A stretch of DNA of 40,675 nucleotides from the NCBI GenBank assembly GCA_903910705.1, contig CAIWAN010000066.1, positions 1 through 40,675 on the forward strand, given 5' to 3'. The notes below the pieces were generated by a model. The model saw only the letters and a list, made by a program, of their open reading frames with translations. It was not told the DNA's origin and ran no database searches. This DNA is from an uncultured Candidatus Marinamargulisbacteria bacterium. GTDB taxonomy: Bacteria; Margulisbacteria; Riflemargulisbacteria; GWF2-35-9. The translations under genes were made by a program, and so were the position numbers. Positions 7,688 to 15,841 of the stretch are shown here, piece after piece. The first letter of the stretch is position 1. Every line of letters begins with the position of its first letter.

Positions 7688-9393
7688 ATTACGTTAGGCC
7701 CTATCGAACGAAATTGCTTTTGGCGATTTTTTTCGCCATCGTATTTTCTGCCTCGAATGTTTTTTTTATTGCCCTTGTTCGGGATATTAGCAAGGCGCTC
7801 GGTCAAAAAGACATCGTATTATTTAATATATTTATTTTGGATACGATCGGTTTGTATCTGGTTCGTCTCTTGGCGACCTATTTTCAAACCTATCTGATGT
7901 CTTATATCTCTAATCGATTGACGATCGATCTTCGTGTCGAGATGTATACGCATATTCAGAAACTGTCCCTCGATTTCTTTGAGAAATTTCGTCAAGGGGA
8001 TATTATGAGCCGGCTTTTGGGTGATATCGGGGCGATAGAAACCGTTATCCGACAGAGCTTTACCCAAGTGATCCCTCAAACGCTCACACTCATTGGCGTT
8101 CTGGGTTATTTGATCTATATGAACTGGAAGCTAACCCTTATGACGTTTGGGGTCTTACCTCTCTTTGTTTGGTTGATCCAGATTTTTGGAAATCGAGTCA
8201 GACGGATATCGAGCAAGATCCAACGTAAAAGTGCCGATATCGTTTCTGTTCTTCAAGAGTCCCTTGCGGCTATTCGTGTAGTCAAAGCCTTTTCGACAGA
8301 AAACTATGAGATCAAGCGATTTATTCGAGAGAATGAACGGAATTTTATATTTAATATGAAAAATGCCCGAATCTCGGCTTTGCAAGAGCCCGTTATTGGT
8401 TTTCTTCAATTTATGGCGTTTTTGATCGTCATTTGGTATGGCGGGCAATTAGTGGTTACCAACCAATTATCAGTCGAAAATTTAATCGCGTATTTTACCG
8501 GTATTATGTTGCTGATCGATCCGGTGATCGCCTTAAGTAAAGTGTATACCATGATACAGGGTGCTTTTTCGTCAGCGGAACGTGTGTTTACCATTCTTGA
8601 TATTAAGCCCACCGTAAAGGAAAAGAAGAACGCAACGGTTCTATCCGAAGTCAAAGGGGATATCGTCTTTGACCATGTGACGTTTGCCTATAACCCTGAT
8701 GAGAAGCCGGTTTTGATCGATGTTTGTGTGGATATTAAAGCCGGTCAAACGATTGCACTCGTTGGGCCAAGTGGGGCAGGGAAGTCAACTTTTGTTAACT
8801 TGATCCCCCGGTTTTATGATGTCAATGAAGGGGCGATCAAGATCGACGGTCATTTGGTCAAAGATCTAAATATTTTCTCCTTTCGGAACCGCATCGGTAT
8901 TGTTCCCCAAGAAACCGTGCTCTTTAGTGGGTCGATCGAGAATAATATCGCCTATGGAAAGATAGGCGCTAGTCGCCAAGAGATCGTCGAGGCGGCTCGT
9001 TTTGCCAACGCTGAAGAGTTTATCCTTCGACAAAAGAACGGTTATGTCACACGTATTGGTGAACGGGGGCTTAAGTTGTCGGGTGGTCAACGCCAACGAA
9101 TCGCTATCGCTCGGGCGATCTTAAAGGATCCACGGATCTTGATTCTTGATGAAGCGACATCTGCGCTCGACAATGAGTCTGAAAAATTGGTCCAAGACGC
9201 GTTAGAACGGTTAATGAAGGGACGAACCACGCTCGTTATTGCTCATCGATTATCGACCGTTATTAATGCTGACAAGATCCTCGTGTTTGAGAGTGGACGC
9301 ATTGTCGGTGAAGGCACGCATGATGAGCTGTTGGTCAATTGTGCTTTGTATAAAAAACTCTACGAAATGAATTTCAAAACAAGTAAAGTATGA
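7669..9393 (+). CDS. msbA: MsbA-like lipid ABC exporter (fused permease-ATPase)
   Basis: A 574-residue half-transporter that should dimerise in the inner membrane and flip a lipid-linked substrate, most likely lipid A-core, to the periplasmic leaflet. The N-terminal ~310 residues hold six membrane helices with the ABC exporter coupling segment (LSLDFFEKFRQGDIMSRL). The ATPase has Walker A GPSGAGKST (about 366-374), Q-loop PQETVLFSGS, signature LSGGQRQR (about 470), Walker B ILILDEATSALD (about 490) and H-loop VIAHRLSTV. All catalytic residues are present. It overlaps the LpxB-related gene by 19 bases. MsbA cannot be told from other lipid exporters by sequence alone; the neighbours make LPS the best guess. 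Confidence 0.85.
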   Translation: MYFRILNYVRPYRTKLLLAIFFAIVFSASNVFFIALVRDISKALGQKDIVLFNIFILDTIGLYLVRLLATYFQTYLMSYISNRLTIDLRVEMYTHIQKLSLDFFEKFRQGDIMSRLLGDIGAIETVIRQSFTQVIPQTLTLIGVLGYLIYMNWKLTLMTFGVLPLFVWLIQIFGNRVRRISSKIQRKSADIVSVLQESLAAIRVVKAFSTENYEIKRFIRENERNFIFNMKNARISALQEPVIGFLQFMAFLIVIWYGGQLVVTNQLSVENLIAYFTGIMLLIDPVIALSKVYTMIQGAFSSAERVFTILDIKPTVKEKKNATVLSEVKGDIVFDHVTFAYNPDEKPVLIDVCVDIKAGQTIALVGPSGAGKSTFVNLIPRFYDVNEGAIKIDGHLVKDLNIFSFRNRIGIVPQETVLFSGSIENNIAYGKIGASRQEIVEAARFANAEEFILRQKNGYVTRIGERGLKLSGGQRQRIAIARAILKDPRILILDEATSALDNESEKLVQDALERLMKGRTTLVIAHRLSTVINADKILVFESGRIVGEGTHDELLVNCALYKKLYEMNFKTSKV

Positions 9394-10853
9394 TGCACCG
9401 TATCCATTCCTGTTTTAATAAACGTCGAACGACGTTAACACAGAAGCAAAGACAATCAGTCCAGACGTTGGCTATTTTATTCCCCGAGGCGCTTGGCGAT
9501 TATTTGATCTTTTTGCCTTTTATGAATCGAGTGAAAGTCGTTTTTCCCCATGCTAAGATCCATGTTTTCTCGTCGAAATCAATACAGCTGTTGTTGTCGA
9601 ATCATCGCAATGTTGATCGATTCATATTGATCAATGACGTGGGGCTAAACCATCACCCCCGAACGTGGAGCGATCTGAAACAATACTCGGAATGTCTCCA
9701 AAAGGAGAAATATGATGCCGTTTTCTTTACGCATGATCCTCTTTTTTGGTATGCGTTGTATGCCCGAATACCTCTTTTGCTTCGAGAAAAGACCGCGATC
9801 CAATTTCGAATGTTTTGTTTTGGTTCCCCCCATTGGTTGACGGCTCGTCGATACGCGCATCTTTCCGTCCGATACATGAATAATCTCGATATGTATAGCG
9901 GACAGTGGGCAAAAGCCTCTGAGTATGACTATCGTTTGGGTATTCCCGATGCTTTAACCCAAACGCACCCTTTTGAATTGCCGTCGAACTATGTTGTCAT
10001 CAATCCCGATTTTCACTCCTGTCGTAACTATGATAAGACGTTTTATCTCCAAGTCATCGATTATTTATTGAATACCCTCCATTTATCGGTCGTTCAGGTT
10101 GGATTGAAGGATAATTACGAATTAGCTCGTCATTTCGATCATCCCCATTATGTTGATTTAGTGGCTAAAACGAATTTGTTCGAATTGTTAGCTGTAATGA
10201 GGGGTTCTTCTCTCTTTATAGGAGTGGATAGTGGCACGGCTCATTTGGCGTCAGCCTTGGGTATCAAGGCGTTGATCGTTTATCCGCCCAAAGGAACGCA
10301 ACCTTGGCAATGGGGCGCCTATCATGCGGACTGTCATCTGTACAAGTTCTCGACGATAAAGAGCCGCTGCGAGGAGCATTGTTCGTTCTTCTCTAGTTGT
10401 GATCTCGGCCATTGTGACAAAGACTATGATATGACTGATATTTTTACTCGGATCGAATCGATCATTAAATCACCGCCACGATCTCATGTCGCCAAGCAAC
10501 GGGAGGTCTTTAAGCTTAGTGTTGCGATTTTAGTCGCGCAACGTGACGATCAGCGCGATCTTGAATTTTGGCAAACGATGGAAACAGCAGGGTATAATAT
10601 TCTTTACCGCCCCTTAGCCGAGATAAAGAAAATGAAATTGAAAGAATTTAGCGAGTTAGTTAAGACAAATGAGCTTCGAGTGTTGGTGTTGCCAAAAAAA
10701 GGGATACCCCTTAAATTTCGCCTGTATCAGCTTTACTGTGATCTATCCGAACAACGGTTGTTCATGAATATGACGCAGGATCAATTTAAAGACGAAGACT
10801 CATTCGTTGCGCTTGTTACGGGCCATCTATCCGGCCACCGACCGGTTATTTAG
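9390..10853 (+). CDS. Glycosyltransferase family 9 (heptosyltransferase-like) with extra C-terminal domain
   Basis: A 487-residue protein. Residues ~25-350 are a GT9 GT-B fold: LAILFPEALGDYLIFLP near the start, and the donor-site GVDSGTAHLASALGIKALIVYPP at about 280-300 (shown in part). GT9 enzymes usually add heptose to the LPS inner core, and hldD, which makes ADP-L,D-heptose, lies just downstream on the other strand. Unlike typical ~350-residue members it has ~130 further residues (from about 360) with no motif I recognise, possibly a second domain. A Cys-rich patch (CEEHCSFFSSCDLGHC) sits near 330-345, as in some GT9 proteins. It overlaps MsbA by four bases. Confidence 0.8.
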   Translation: MMHRIHSCFNKRRTTLTQKQRQSVQTLAILFPEALGDYLIFLPFMNRVKVVFPHAKIHVFSSKSIQLLLSNHRNVDRFILINDVGLNHHPRTWSDLKQYSECLQKEKYDAVFFTHDPLFWYALYARIPLLLREKTAIQFRMFCFGSPHWLTARRYAHLSVRYMNNLDMYSGQWAKASEYDYRLGIPDALTQTHPFELPSNYVVINPDFHSCRNYDKTFYLQVIDYLLNTLHLSVVQVGLKDNYELARHFDHPHYVDLVAKTNLFELLAVMRGSSLFIGVDSGTAHLASALGIKALIVYPPKGTQPWQWGAYHADCHLYKFSTIKSRCEEHCSFFSSCDLGHCDKDYDMTDIFTRIESIIKSPPRSHVAKQREVFKLSVAILVAQRDDQRDLEFWQTMETAGYNILYRPLAEIKKMKLKEFSELVKTNELRVLVLPKKGIPLKFRLYQLYCDLSEQRLFMNMTQDQFKDEDSFVALVTGHLSGHRPVI

Positions 10854-11788
10854 GATACATACCCGCCTGTTTTTTGAAAAACGTCGAAATATCTTTTAAC
10901 GCCTTCTTCAACCGTTTGAAAGGGTTTGGTATAGCCTGCTTCTCGAAGGGCGTTGATATTGGCTTCGGTAAAAGTTTGATACTTCCCAACTAAGGCCGCA
11001 GGGAACGGAACGGTTTCGATCTGCGTTTCGGGGATAAGCGTTTTGATCGTATTGGCAATGTCTTGAAAGCTTTGAGCATGTCCGCTCCCACAGTTAAATA
11101 TGCCGCTCTTTTTGTTCTCGAAAAAGAACTGATTAACGGCCACCACATCGTCGACATAGATGAAATCGCGACGGAAGCCCTTGCTGCCTTCGAATAGTTT
11201 TAAGCTTTCACCTTTTGCCGCTGCCGTCATGAGGTGAAACGCCACAGAGGCCATTCGCCCTTTGTGATTTTCCTGAGGGCCATAAACATTAAAATATCGA
11301 AGTCCCAACACTTGTGACGAGAGGTGCGACTTCAAAATGTCTCGGACATGTTGGTCAAAAAGAAACTTAGAGTAGGCATAAATATTAAGCGGGTACTCGC
11401 AAGAAAGATCTTCTGTGAAGCCTTTTTCACCGTTCCCGTACACCGAAGCACTCGACGCATAAAGGAAGTTGATCTTATTGGTAAGCGCAAAGCTAAGAAG
11501 CTCTTTGGAGTATTCAAAGTTATTCTTCATCATGTATCGCCCATTGCTTTCCATGGTGTCGCTGCAGGCCCCCTCATGGAAGATGGTCTCGACTTGTTTG
11601 AAATGGTTGAGTTCCTGAAGAAAGTCCTCTTTATCGATGAAGTCGGCGATTTTGAGGCGATTAAGGTTTAGATGCTTTTCAGGTTTTGATAGATTATCGA
11701 CCACAATGATATTGGTGTGCCCCAAATCATTCAGAGACTTTACGATATGACTTCCAATAAAACCGGCACCGCCAGTAACAATGATCAT
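10850..11788 (-). CDS. hldD: ADP-L-glycero-D-manno-heptose 6-epimerase
   Basis: Epimerises ADP-D,D-heptose to ADP-L,D-heptose, the donor for the LPS inner core; cytosolic, extended SDR fold. 312 residues, normal length. Features: NAD(P)-binding TGGAGFIGSHIV at the N-terminus, HldD-specific LNRLKIADFIDKEDF and FHEGACSDTMESNGRYMM (read as one conserved block), ASSASVYG, and the catalytic Y-x3-K in YAYSKFLFDQH. It is convergent with the GT9 gene, the two stops overlapping by four bases, and divergent from the NIL-ferredoxin gene with overlapping promoters. Its start is six bases from a -10 box, so its mRNA is probably leaderless. Confidence 0.93.
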   Translation of the reverse strand: MIIVTGGAGFIGSHIVKSLNDLGHTNIIVVDNLSKPEKHLNLNRLKIADFIDKEDFLQELNHFKQVETIFHEGACSDTMESNGRYMMKNNFEYSKELLSFALTNKINFLYASSASVYGNGEKGFTEDLSCEYPLNIYAYSKFLFDQHVRDILKSHLSSQVLGLRYFNVYGPQENHKGRMASVAFHLMTAAAKGESLKLFEGSKGFRRDFIYVDDVVAVNQFFFENKKSGIFNCGSGHAQSFQDIANTIKTLIPETQIETVPFPAALVGKYQTFTEANINALREAGYTKPFQTVEEGVKRYFDVFQKTGGYVS

Positions 11789-11794
11789 GTTCCC

Positions 11795-11824
11795 ATTCTA
11801 CTTGTTTTGACATTTATTCGGCAA
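11795..11824 (-). promoter_or_regulatory. hldD promoter, leaderless geometry
   Basis: On the minus strand: -35-like TTGCCG (11824-11819), 18-base spacer, -10 TAGAAT (11800-11795), then six bases (GGGAAC) to ATG at 11788. It overlaps the divergent promoter of the 11846 gene, so the two may compete for polymerase. Confidence 0.5.
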
Positions 11825-11835
11825 GTCCGTAAGAT
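11807..11835 (+). promoter_or_regulatory. Promoter of the NIL-ferredoxin gene
   Basis: Perfect -35 TTGACA at 11807-11812, exactly 17 bases, then -10 TAAGAT at 11830-11835. ATG 11846 follows after ten bases, so a start seven or so bases past the box leaves a leader of at most a few bases. This promoter rules out the longer reading frame start at 11717 as the translation start. Confidence 0.7.
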
Positions 11836-11845
11836 AGGCGTTATT

Positions 11846-12268
11846 ATGGCCGATAAAATTAGTAAAAAATGGGTGCTTCAGTTTCCCCCGAATCAAGTGG
11901 ATAAGCCGATCGCGTATCATTTAGTCAAAGATTTTAATCTGGTGATCAATATTCTCCAAGCCAGCGCTCATGAGGAAAAAGAGTCATTTATGATCGTTGA
12001 AGTCATCGGTCGTAAAAAAGATATCGATAATGCGTTTGATTTCCTGCAAACCCAAGAGATCGAAGTGGTCGATATGGAAAAGGGGATTTCCCTTAATGTG
12101 AACGCCTGTATCCATTGTGGCTTATGTGTGGGGCTGTGTCCGACAACAGCGTTGACGATCGATCCCAAGACCCATGAGGTTTGTTTCGAGAAAAAAGATT
12201 GTGTCGTGTGTGATCTTTGCCTTAAATATTGCCCCGTCGCCGCCATTGAGATGGAGTTTTTGAAATGA
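11846..12268 (+). CDS. NIL domain plus two-[4Fe-4S] ferredoxin protein
   Basis: 140 residues. An N-terminal NIL domain (about 1-85; begins KWVLQFPPNQVDKPIAYHL) is followed by a bacterial-type ferredoxin (about 88-140). The ferredoxin has two full Cys-x2-Cys-x2-Cys-x3-Cys-Pro sets: CIHCGLCVGLCP and CVVCDLCLKYCP. This architecture is known as the partner of COG1900/DUF39 proteins in making homocysteine from aspartate semialdehyde and sulfide, where it is thought to supply electrons. The next gene (12265, overlapping by four bases) is a COG1900-like protein, which supports the pairing. The true start is ATG 11846, fixed by the promoter. NIL domains also occur in methionine ABC transporters, consistent with a methionine-related role. 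Confidence 0.85.
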   Translation: MADKISKKWVLQFPPNQVDKPIAYHLVKDFNLVINILQASAHEEKESFMIVEVIGRKKDIDNAFDFLQTQEIEVVDMEKGISLNVNACIHCGLCVGLCPTTALTIDPKTHEVCFEKKDCVVCDLCLKYCPVAAIEMEFLK

Positions 12269-13221
12269 TATTGACCTATGAACAACTGTTAAGCGACGTA
12301 AAGTGCAATGGGCTTAAGTCAATATCCTCAAAAGTTAAAGCTGTTGCTCTGGGTGTTTTTGAGCCGCTTGATCATGTTAGGCTGACCATGGGGTTTAAGT
12401 CGTTAGGGTTAAAACCTTTTTCAGCAAAGATCCAAAATGTCCCCCTGAGCGTCCAAGGTGAACGGGAATTTATTTTAACGCCCACAACCCTTTCGTTGGA
12501 CGATGCCATGAATACCCATTTTCCGGGCGACTTTATTTATGGGGGTGCCTTTGTTCTTGAGGATCTGATGAATCATAAACCGCTTGATTTTCGCGTTTTT
12601 GGCTATCCCACGGATTTAACCGATCGACAAGAACTCCGAAAGTCTATCTCCGTTGATGATCTTCATTATGGGCTTCTTGATGTTGAACTGAGAAAAGACC
12701 TGCATCCCACCGCTTATGTAAATAGTGGAGACACGCTTAAATTTACAGAGAATGGGGCCATCAAGAATAATTTTCAGTCGATAAACTTCCGAACATCCGG
12801 CTTGTTGCAGTCCATTATTGATTTATCGAATCATGTTGAGACGGTCTTTATGGCTGGTACAACAGGGACGCTGAGTACATTGGGAGATTCGCTTGTTCGG
12901 TTTAGTGGTGATTTTCTTCGGATGGACACGTTGTATGCGAGTGGGCTCAGTTTAAAGGGGTACGGTGTGATGCTAGCACTTGGGTTGGGCGCGTTAATTC
13001 GGGTTGATGGAAATAGTCACGTCTTAGAACAGATCATTGCCAATGAAGATCGTTTGTTCAAGGTGGTTGATGGTGTTACGCAAAAAGAGCTTTCTCGTAT
13101 TCCCTTTAAACAATTTCGAGATTCGACGGTTACGATAGGCGAAGACGTATATAAGGTCGGATCTCTGACCAGTTTATACCTTGCCGAACGGATCTCGCGA
13201 CGCTTGTCCGGCCAAGAATAA
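12265..13221 (+). CDS. COG1900/DUF39-like protein lacking the expected cysteines
   Basis: 318 residues. By eye it aligns with the DUF39 (homocysteine-forming, aspartate-semialdehyde sulfurtransferase) family. The stretch VFEPLDHVRLTMGF (31-44) matches the family's 'gtFePMCSSG..l.fGh' step, IQNVPL (57-62) the 'lNNVp' step, and GGAFVLEDLMNHKPLDFRV (93-111) plus GYPTDLTDRQE (113-123) the 'GgAhviEDL..Gk..' and 'yGTDCYPRkE' steps. At both sites where the family carries cysteine this protein has another residue: D36 and L118. Its only cysteine is C14. It is shorter than most members. It may have a changed chemistry or be a non-catalytic partner. It follows its ferredoxin gene with a four-base overlap. 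Family assignment is from memory. Confidence 0.6.
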   Translation: MILTYEQLLSDVKCNGLKSISSKVKAVALGVFEPLDHVRLTMGFKSLGLKPFSAKIQNVPLSVQGEREFILTPTTLSLDDAMNTHFPGDFIYGGAFVLEDLMNHKPLDFRVFGYPTDLTDRQELRKSISVDDLHYGLLDVELRKDLHPTAYVNSGDTLKFTENGAIKNNFQSINFRTSGLLQSIIDLSNHVETVFMAGTTGTLSTLGDSLVRFSGDFLRMDTLYASGLSLKGYGVMLALGLGALIRVDGNSHVLEQIIANEDRLFKVVDGVTQKELSRIPFKQFRDSTVTIGEDVYKVGSLTSLYLAERISRRLSGQE

Positions 13222-13224
13222 GCG

Positions 13225-13254
13225 TTGACGCGGTCTTTTCTCACATGGTAAAGT
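13225..13254 (+). promoter_or_regulatory. rplU promoter
   Basis: -35 TTGACG at 13225-13230, 18-base spacer, -10 TAAAGT at 13249-13254. Unlike the leaderless set, rplU keeps a leader of about 40 bases with a good ribosome-binding site (GAAGGAG near 13284-13290), as expected of a heavily translated ribosomal operon. Confidence 0.6.
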
Positions 13255-13301
13255 GAATCCTCGTTTGAATCGTTCTTATCAGTGAAGGAGTGTAGAATAA
13301 T

Positions 13302-13724
13302 ATGTATGCTATTGTTGAAGTTGCAGGGAAACAATATAAAGTTAAACAGGGCTTATCGCTCCACGTAGATAAACTTGAAGCTAAAGAAGGCGAAAGTCTT
13401 GTTCTTGATAAGGTTCTTCTCGTAAAAACCGATAAAGACCTTAAGTTGGGGATGCCCTATGTAGAGGGCGCTTCGATCGCCGCTACTGTTAAAGATCCCT
13501 TATTTAAAGACAAGAAGATCATTGTGTTCCATTACAAGAACAAAACGGGTTTCCACAAGAAACAAGGACATCGCCATCAATACACTATCCTCAAAATTGG
13601 GGATATTTCGTTAGGTGAACCGGTTAAGTCTGCCAAAGCAATCGCTGAGGTTGCTGCGTCTAATGTCGACGTTGCTCCAGATGAGGCACCGAAGAAACGG
13701 TCGAAGAAAACAACAGAAGTTTAG
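13302..13724 (+). CDS. rplU: 50S ribosomal protein L21
   Basis: Binds 23S rRNA in the large subunit. 140 residues: the first ~103 are the conserved L21 domain (MYAIVEVAGKQYKVKQGL at the start; KTGFHKKQGHRHQYTILKI near the end, here quoted in part). These are followed by a ~35-residue Ala/Asp/Lys-rich tail ending in KKRSKKTTEV that common L21 proteins lack. First gene of the L21-L27-Obg cluster; 14 bases separate it from rpmA. There is no small Prp-type protease gene between them, consistent with the short L27. Confidence 0.97.
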   Translation: MYAIVEVAGKQYKVKQGLSLHVDKLEAKEGESLVLDKVLLVKTDKDLKLGMPYVEGASIAATVKDPLFKDKKIIVFHYKNKTGFHKKQGHRHQYTILKIGDISLGEPVKSAKAIAEVAASNVDVAPDEAPKKRSKKTTEV

Positions 13725-13738
13725 CTGGAGGCTCGTAA

Positions 13739-13996
13739 ATGGCTCATAAAAAGGGAAAAGGTAGTTCAAATAACGGTCGCGATAGTAATCCCAAATACCT
13801 TGGGGTTAAAAAGTTTGGTGGCGAAGTCGTTAAAGCAGGCCAGATCATTATCCGTCAACGCGGCACACGCGTTAAACCAGGTGTTAATGTGGGTTTAGGA
13901 CGTGATTACACCATTTTTTCGTTAATGGAAGGTTTTGTTAAATTTGATACCATCCGAAACGGTCAAAAGCGCGTTAACGTTCTTCCCGCAGCGTAG
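13739..13996 (+). CDS. rpmA: 50S ribosomal protein L27
   Basis: Large-subunit protein whose N-terminal tail reaches the peptidyl-transferase centre. 85 residues, normal length, starting [20 protein letters not shown]. The start is direct, without the cleavable N-terminal extension found in Firmicutes-type L27, matching the lack of a Prp protease gene beside it. An AGCTGGAGG ribosome-binding site lies just upstream. A strong terminator follows the gene. Confidence 0.97.
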   Translation: MAHKKGKGSSNNGRDSNPKYLGVKKFGGEVVKAGQIIIRQRGTRVKPGVNVGLGRDYTIFSLMEGFVKFDTIRNGQKRVNVLPAA

Positions 13997-14019
13997 CTCT
14001 TTATTTATTCGTGATTATT

Positions 14020-14048
14020 AAAAAGGCGGACATTTGTCCGCTTTTTTT
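14020..14048 (+). terminator. Rho-independent terminator after rpmA
   Basis: Stem GCGGAC (14026-14031) / GTCCGC (14036-14041) with a four-base ATTT loop, followed by seven T (14042-14048) and preceded by five A. It should end rplU-rpmA transcripts and limit read-through into obg; the flanking A-run lets it work in both directions. It is the only convincing intrinsic terminator I found in the window. Confidence 0.85.
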
Positions 14049-14062
14049 GTTAGAAAAGCTAG

Positions 14063-15058
<996 letters not shown>

Positions 15059-15092
15059 AAACATAAAGACCATAATCAATCAATACATTTAG

Positions 15093-15101
15093 TTATCCAC
15101 A
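15093..15101 (+). other. DnaA-box consensus match
   Basis: TTATCCACA matches the 9-base DnaA box exactly, in an AT-rich stretch of the obg-flagellar intergenic region. A second, near-match box on the other strand is at 15249-15257. A lone exact 9-mer can occur by chance. Confidence 0.45.
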
Positions 15102-15112
15102 ACTTACGATAA

Positions 15113-15171
15113 CGAAGGTAAGGCAGAATGTTCGGCCACGACGCCTTCGGCGCTTATCAAGCTAGCGAAGG
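15113..15171 (+). repeat. Three-arm inverted repeat, alternative hairpins
   Basis: CGAAGG (15113-15118), CCTTCG (15144-15149) and CGAAGG (15166-15171). The middle arm can pair with either side. The right-hand hairpin is reinforced by an inner GCTT/AAGC stem (15152-15155 with 15159-15162) and a three-base loop. Mutually exclusive pairings of this kind suit an attenuator, a protein site or a mobile-repeat relic; no T-run follows. Confidence 0.5.
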
Positions 15172-15248
15172 TTGAGAATCAGCCAAAATTATGATATTGA
15201 TACGTTTACCCCTTTGATAATGGGGATGAGGACTTTATATGTCCAAAA

Positions 15249-15257
15249 TGTGGACAA
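15249..15257 (-). other. DnaA-box-like site, one mismatch
   Basis: TGTGGACAA, which reads TTGTCCACA on the minus strand, differs from the consensus box at one base. It lies 148 bases from the exact box and in opposite orientation, within the same 288-base intergenic region. Confidence 0.3.
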
Positions 15258-15309
15258 CAAAAGATGGTCAGTCTGCTTCGTGATGTTCGATTCATGAAAA
15301 TGGGATTCG

Positions 15310-15339
15310 TTGACAGTAAAAAAATCAATATGTTAGGGT
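15310..15339 (+). promoter_or_regulatory. Flagellar operon promoter, leaderless geometry
   Basis: Perfect TTGACA at 15310-15315, 18-base spacer, then TAGGGT at 15334-15339, which keeps only the key T, A and final T of a -10 box. Exactly seven bases separate it from ATG 15347, as at other leaderless starts here. No sigma-28 or sigma-54 motif was seen. Confidence 0.45.
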
Positions 15340-15346
15340 GGCTACT

Positions 15347-15841
15347 ATGGACATAAATGGTGACGTTAGTCTATTTCGGTCGAATCTTCAACAAAACACA
15401 AATTTATTCAGTCAGCCCAATCCGGCTGATCCTGAGCAGACTCGATTATATTTTGAAAAGAAATTTTCTGATATTTTTTCGGGATTCTTAAATACCTCTC
15501 TGGATCCTAATAGTAGTGATATGTTGGGTTCCTCCTCGTCCTCGAACGAACTTGATTTTTTTGGGACAAATTCGACGGATCCTTTCGCGGCCAATACGAA
15601 TTTACAATTAGCCCAATTGAACCTTTCGCAAAATCAATTTCTAGGCACACAAAACTTGGATCTAATGAACCAATCTGCCGCCATCATTGGTAAACAGGCG
15701 ATGTATGTCCAAGATGGGGTTAAACATTCGGGACTGGTTGAGTCCGTTGTAAATGATAAGGGGATCATTTCGTTTCGCATTGACGGTGTGCTCATCCCGA
15801 TGCAGTCGATCCAAGAAATAAAGGGGGCGTCCAATGCTTGA
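15347..15841 (+). CDS. flgD: FlgD-like hook-capping / scaffold protein
   Basis: 164 residues. The last ~65 match the N-terminal conserved part of FlgD: a Q-rich helix (AQLNLSQNQFLG), then LMNQSAAIIGKQAMYV and a beta segment around VESVVNDKGIISFRIDG, ending IPMQSIQEI. The first ~100 residues are Ser/Asn/Asp-rich and probably disordered. FlgD caps the growing hook and is discarded. This version lacks the FlgD-Ig and Tudor domains of longer homologues. ATG 15347 is chosen over GTG 15338 because the GTG overlaps the proposed -10 box. It overlaps the next gene by eight bases and heads the flagellar operon. Identity is good but not certain. Confidence 0.65.
   Translation: MDINGDVSLFRSNLQQNTNLFSQPNPADPEQTRLYFEKKFSDIFSGFLNTSLDPNSSDMLGSSSSSNELDFFGTNSTDPFAANTNLQLAQLNLSQNQFLGTQNLDLMNQSAAIIGKQAMYVQDGVKHSGLVESVVNDKGIISFRIDGVLIPMQSIQEIKGASNA

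Larger units (their letters stand above)
15201..15356 (+). pseudogene. Possible remnant of a zinc-ribbon coding region
   Basis: This frame is open for 51 codons and reads ...DEDFICPKCGQQKMVSLLRDV... up to a TAA at 15354-15356, inside the next gene's start region. It has one Cys-x2-Cys pair typical of zinc ribbons, but no start codon before it and no second pair. It may be a decayed fragment of a zinc-ribbon protein or transposase N-terminus, or a chance reading frame. Confidence 0.2.

Noticed and set aside
11324-11671. 115-residue plus-strand frame inside hldD
   Set aside because: Antisense shadow of conserved HldD blocks; no promoter or RBS.
11717-11845. Longer N-terminus of the NIL-ferredoxin gene
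   Set aside because: This stretch is the divergent promoter region and the start of hldD on the other strand; the protein begins properly at ATG 11846.
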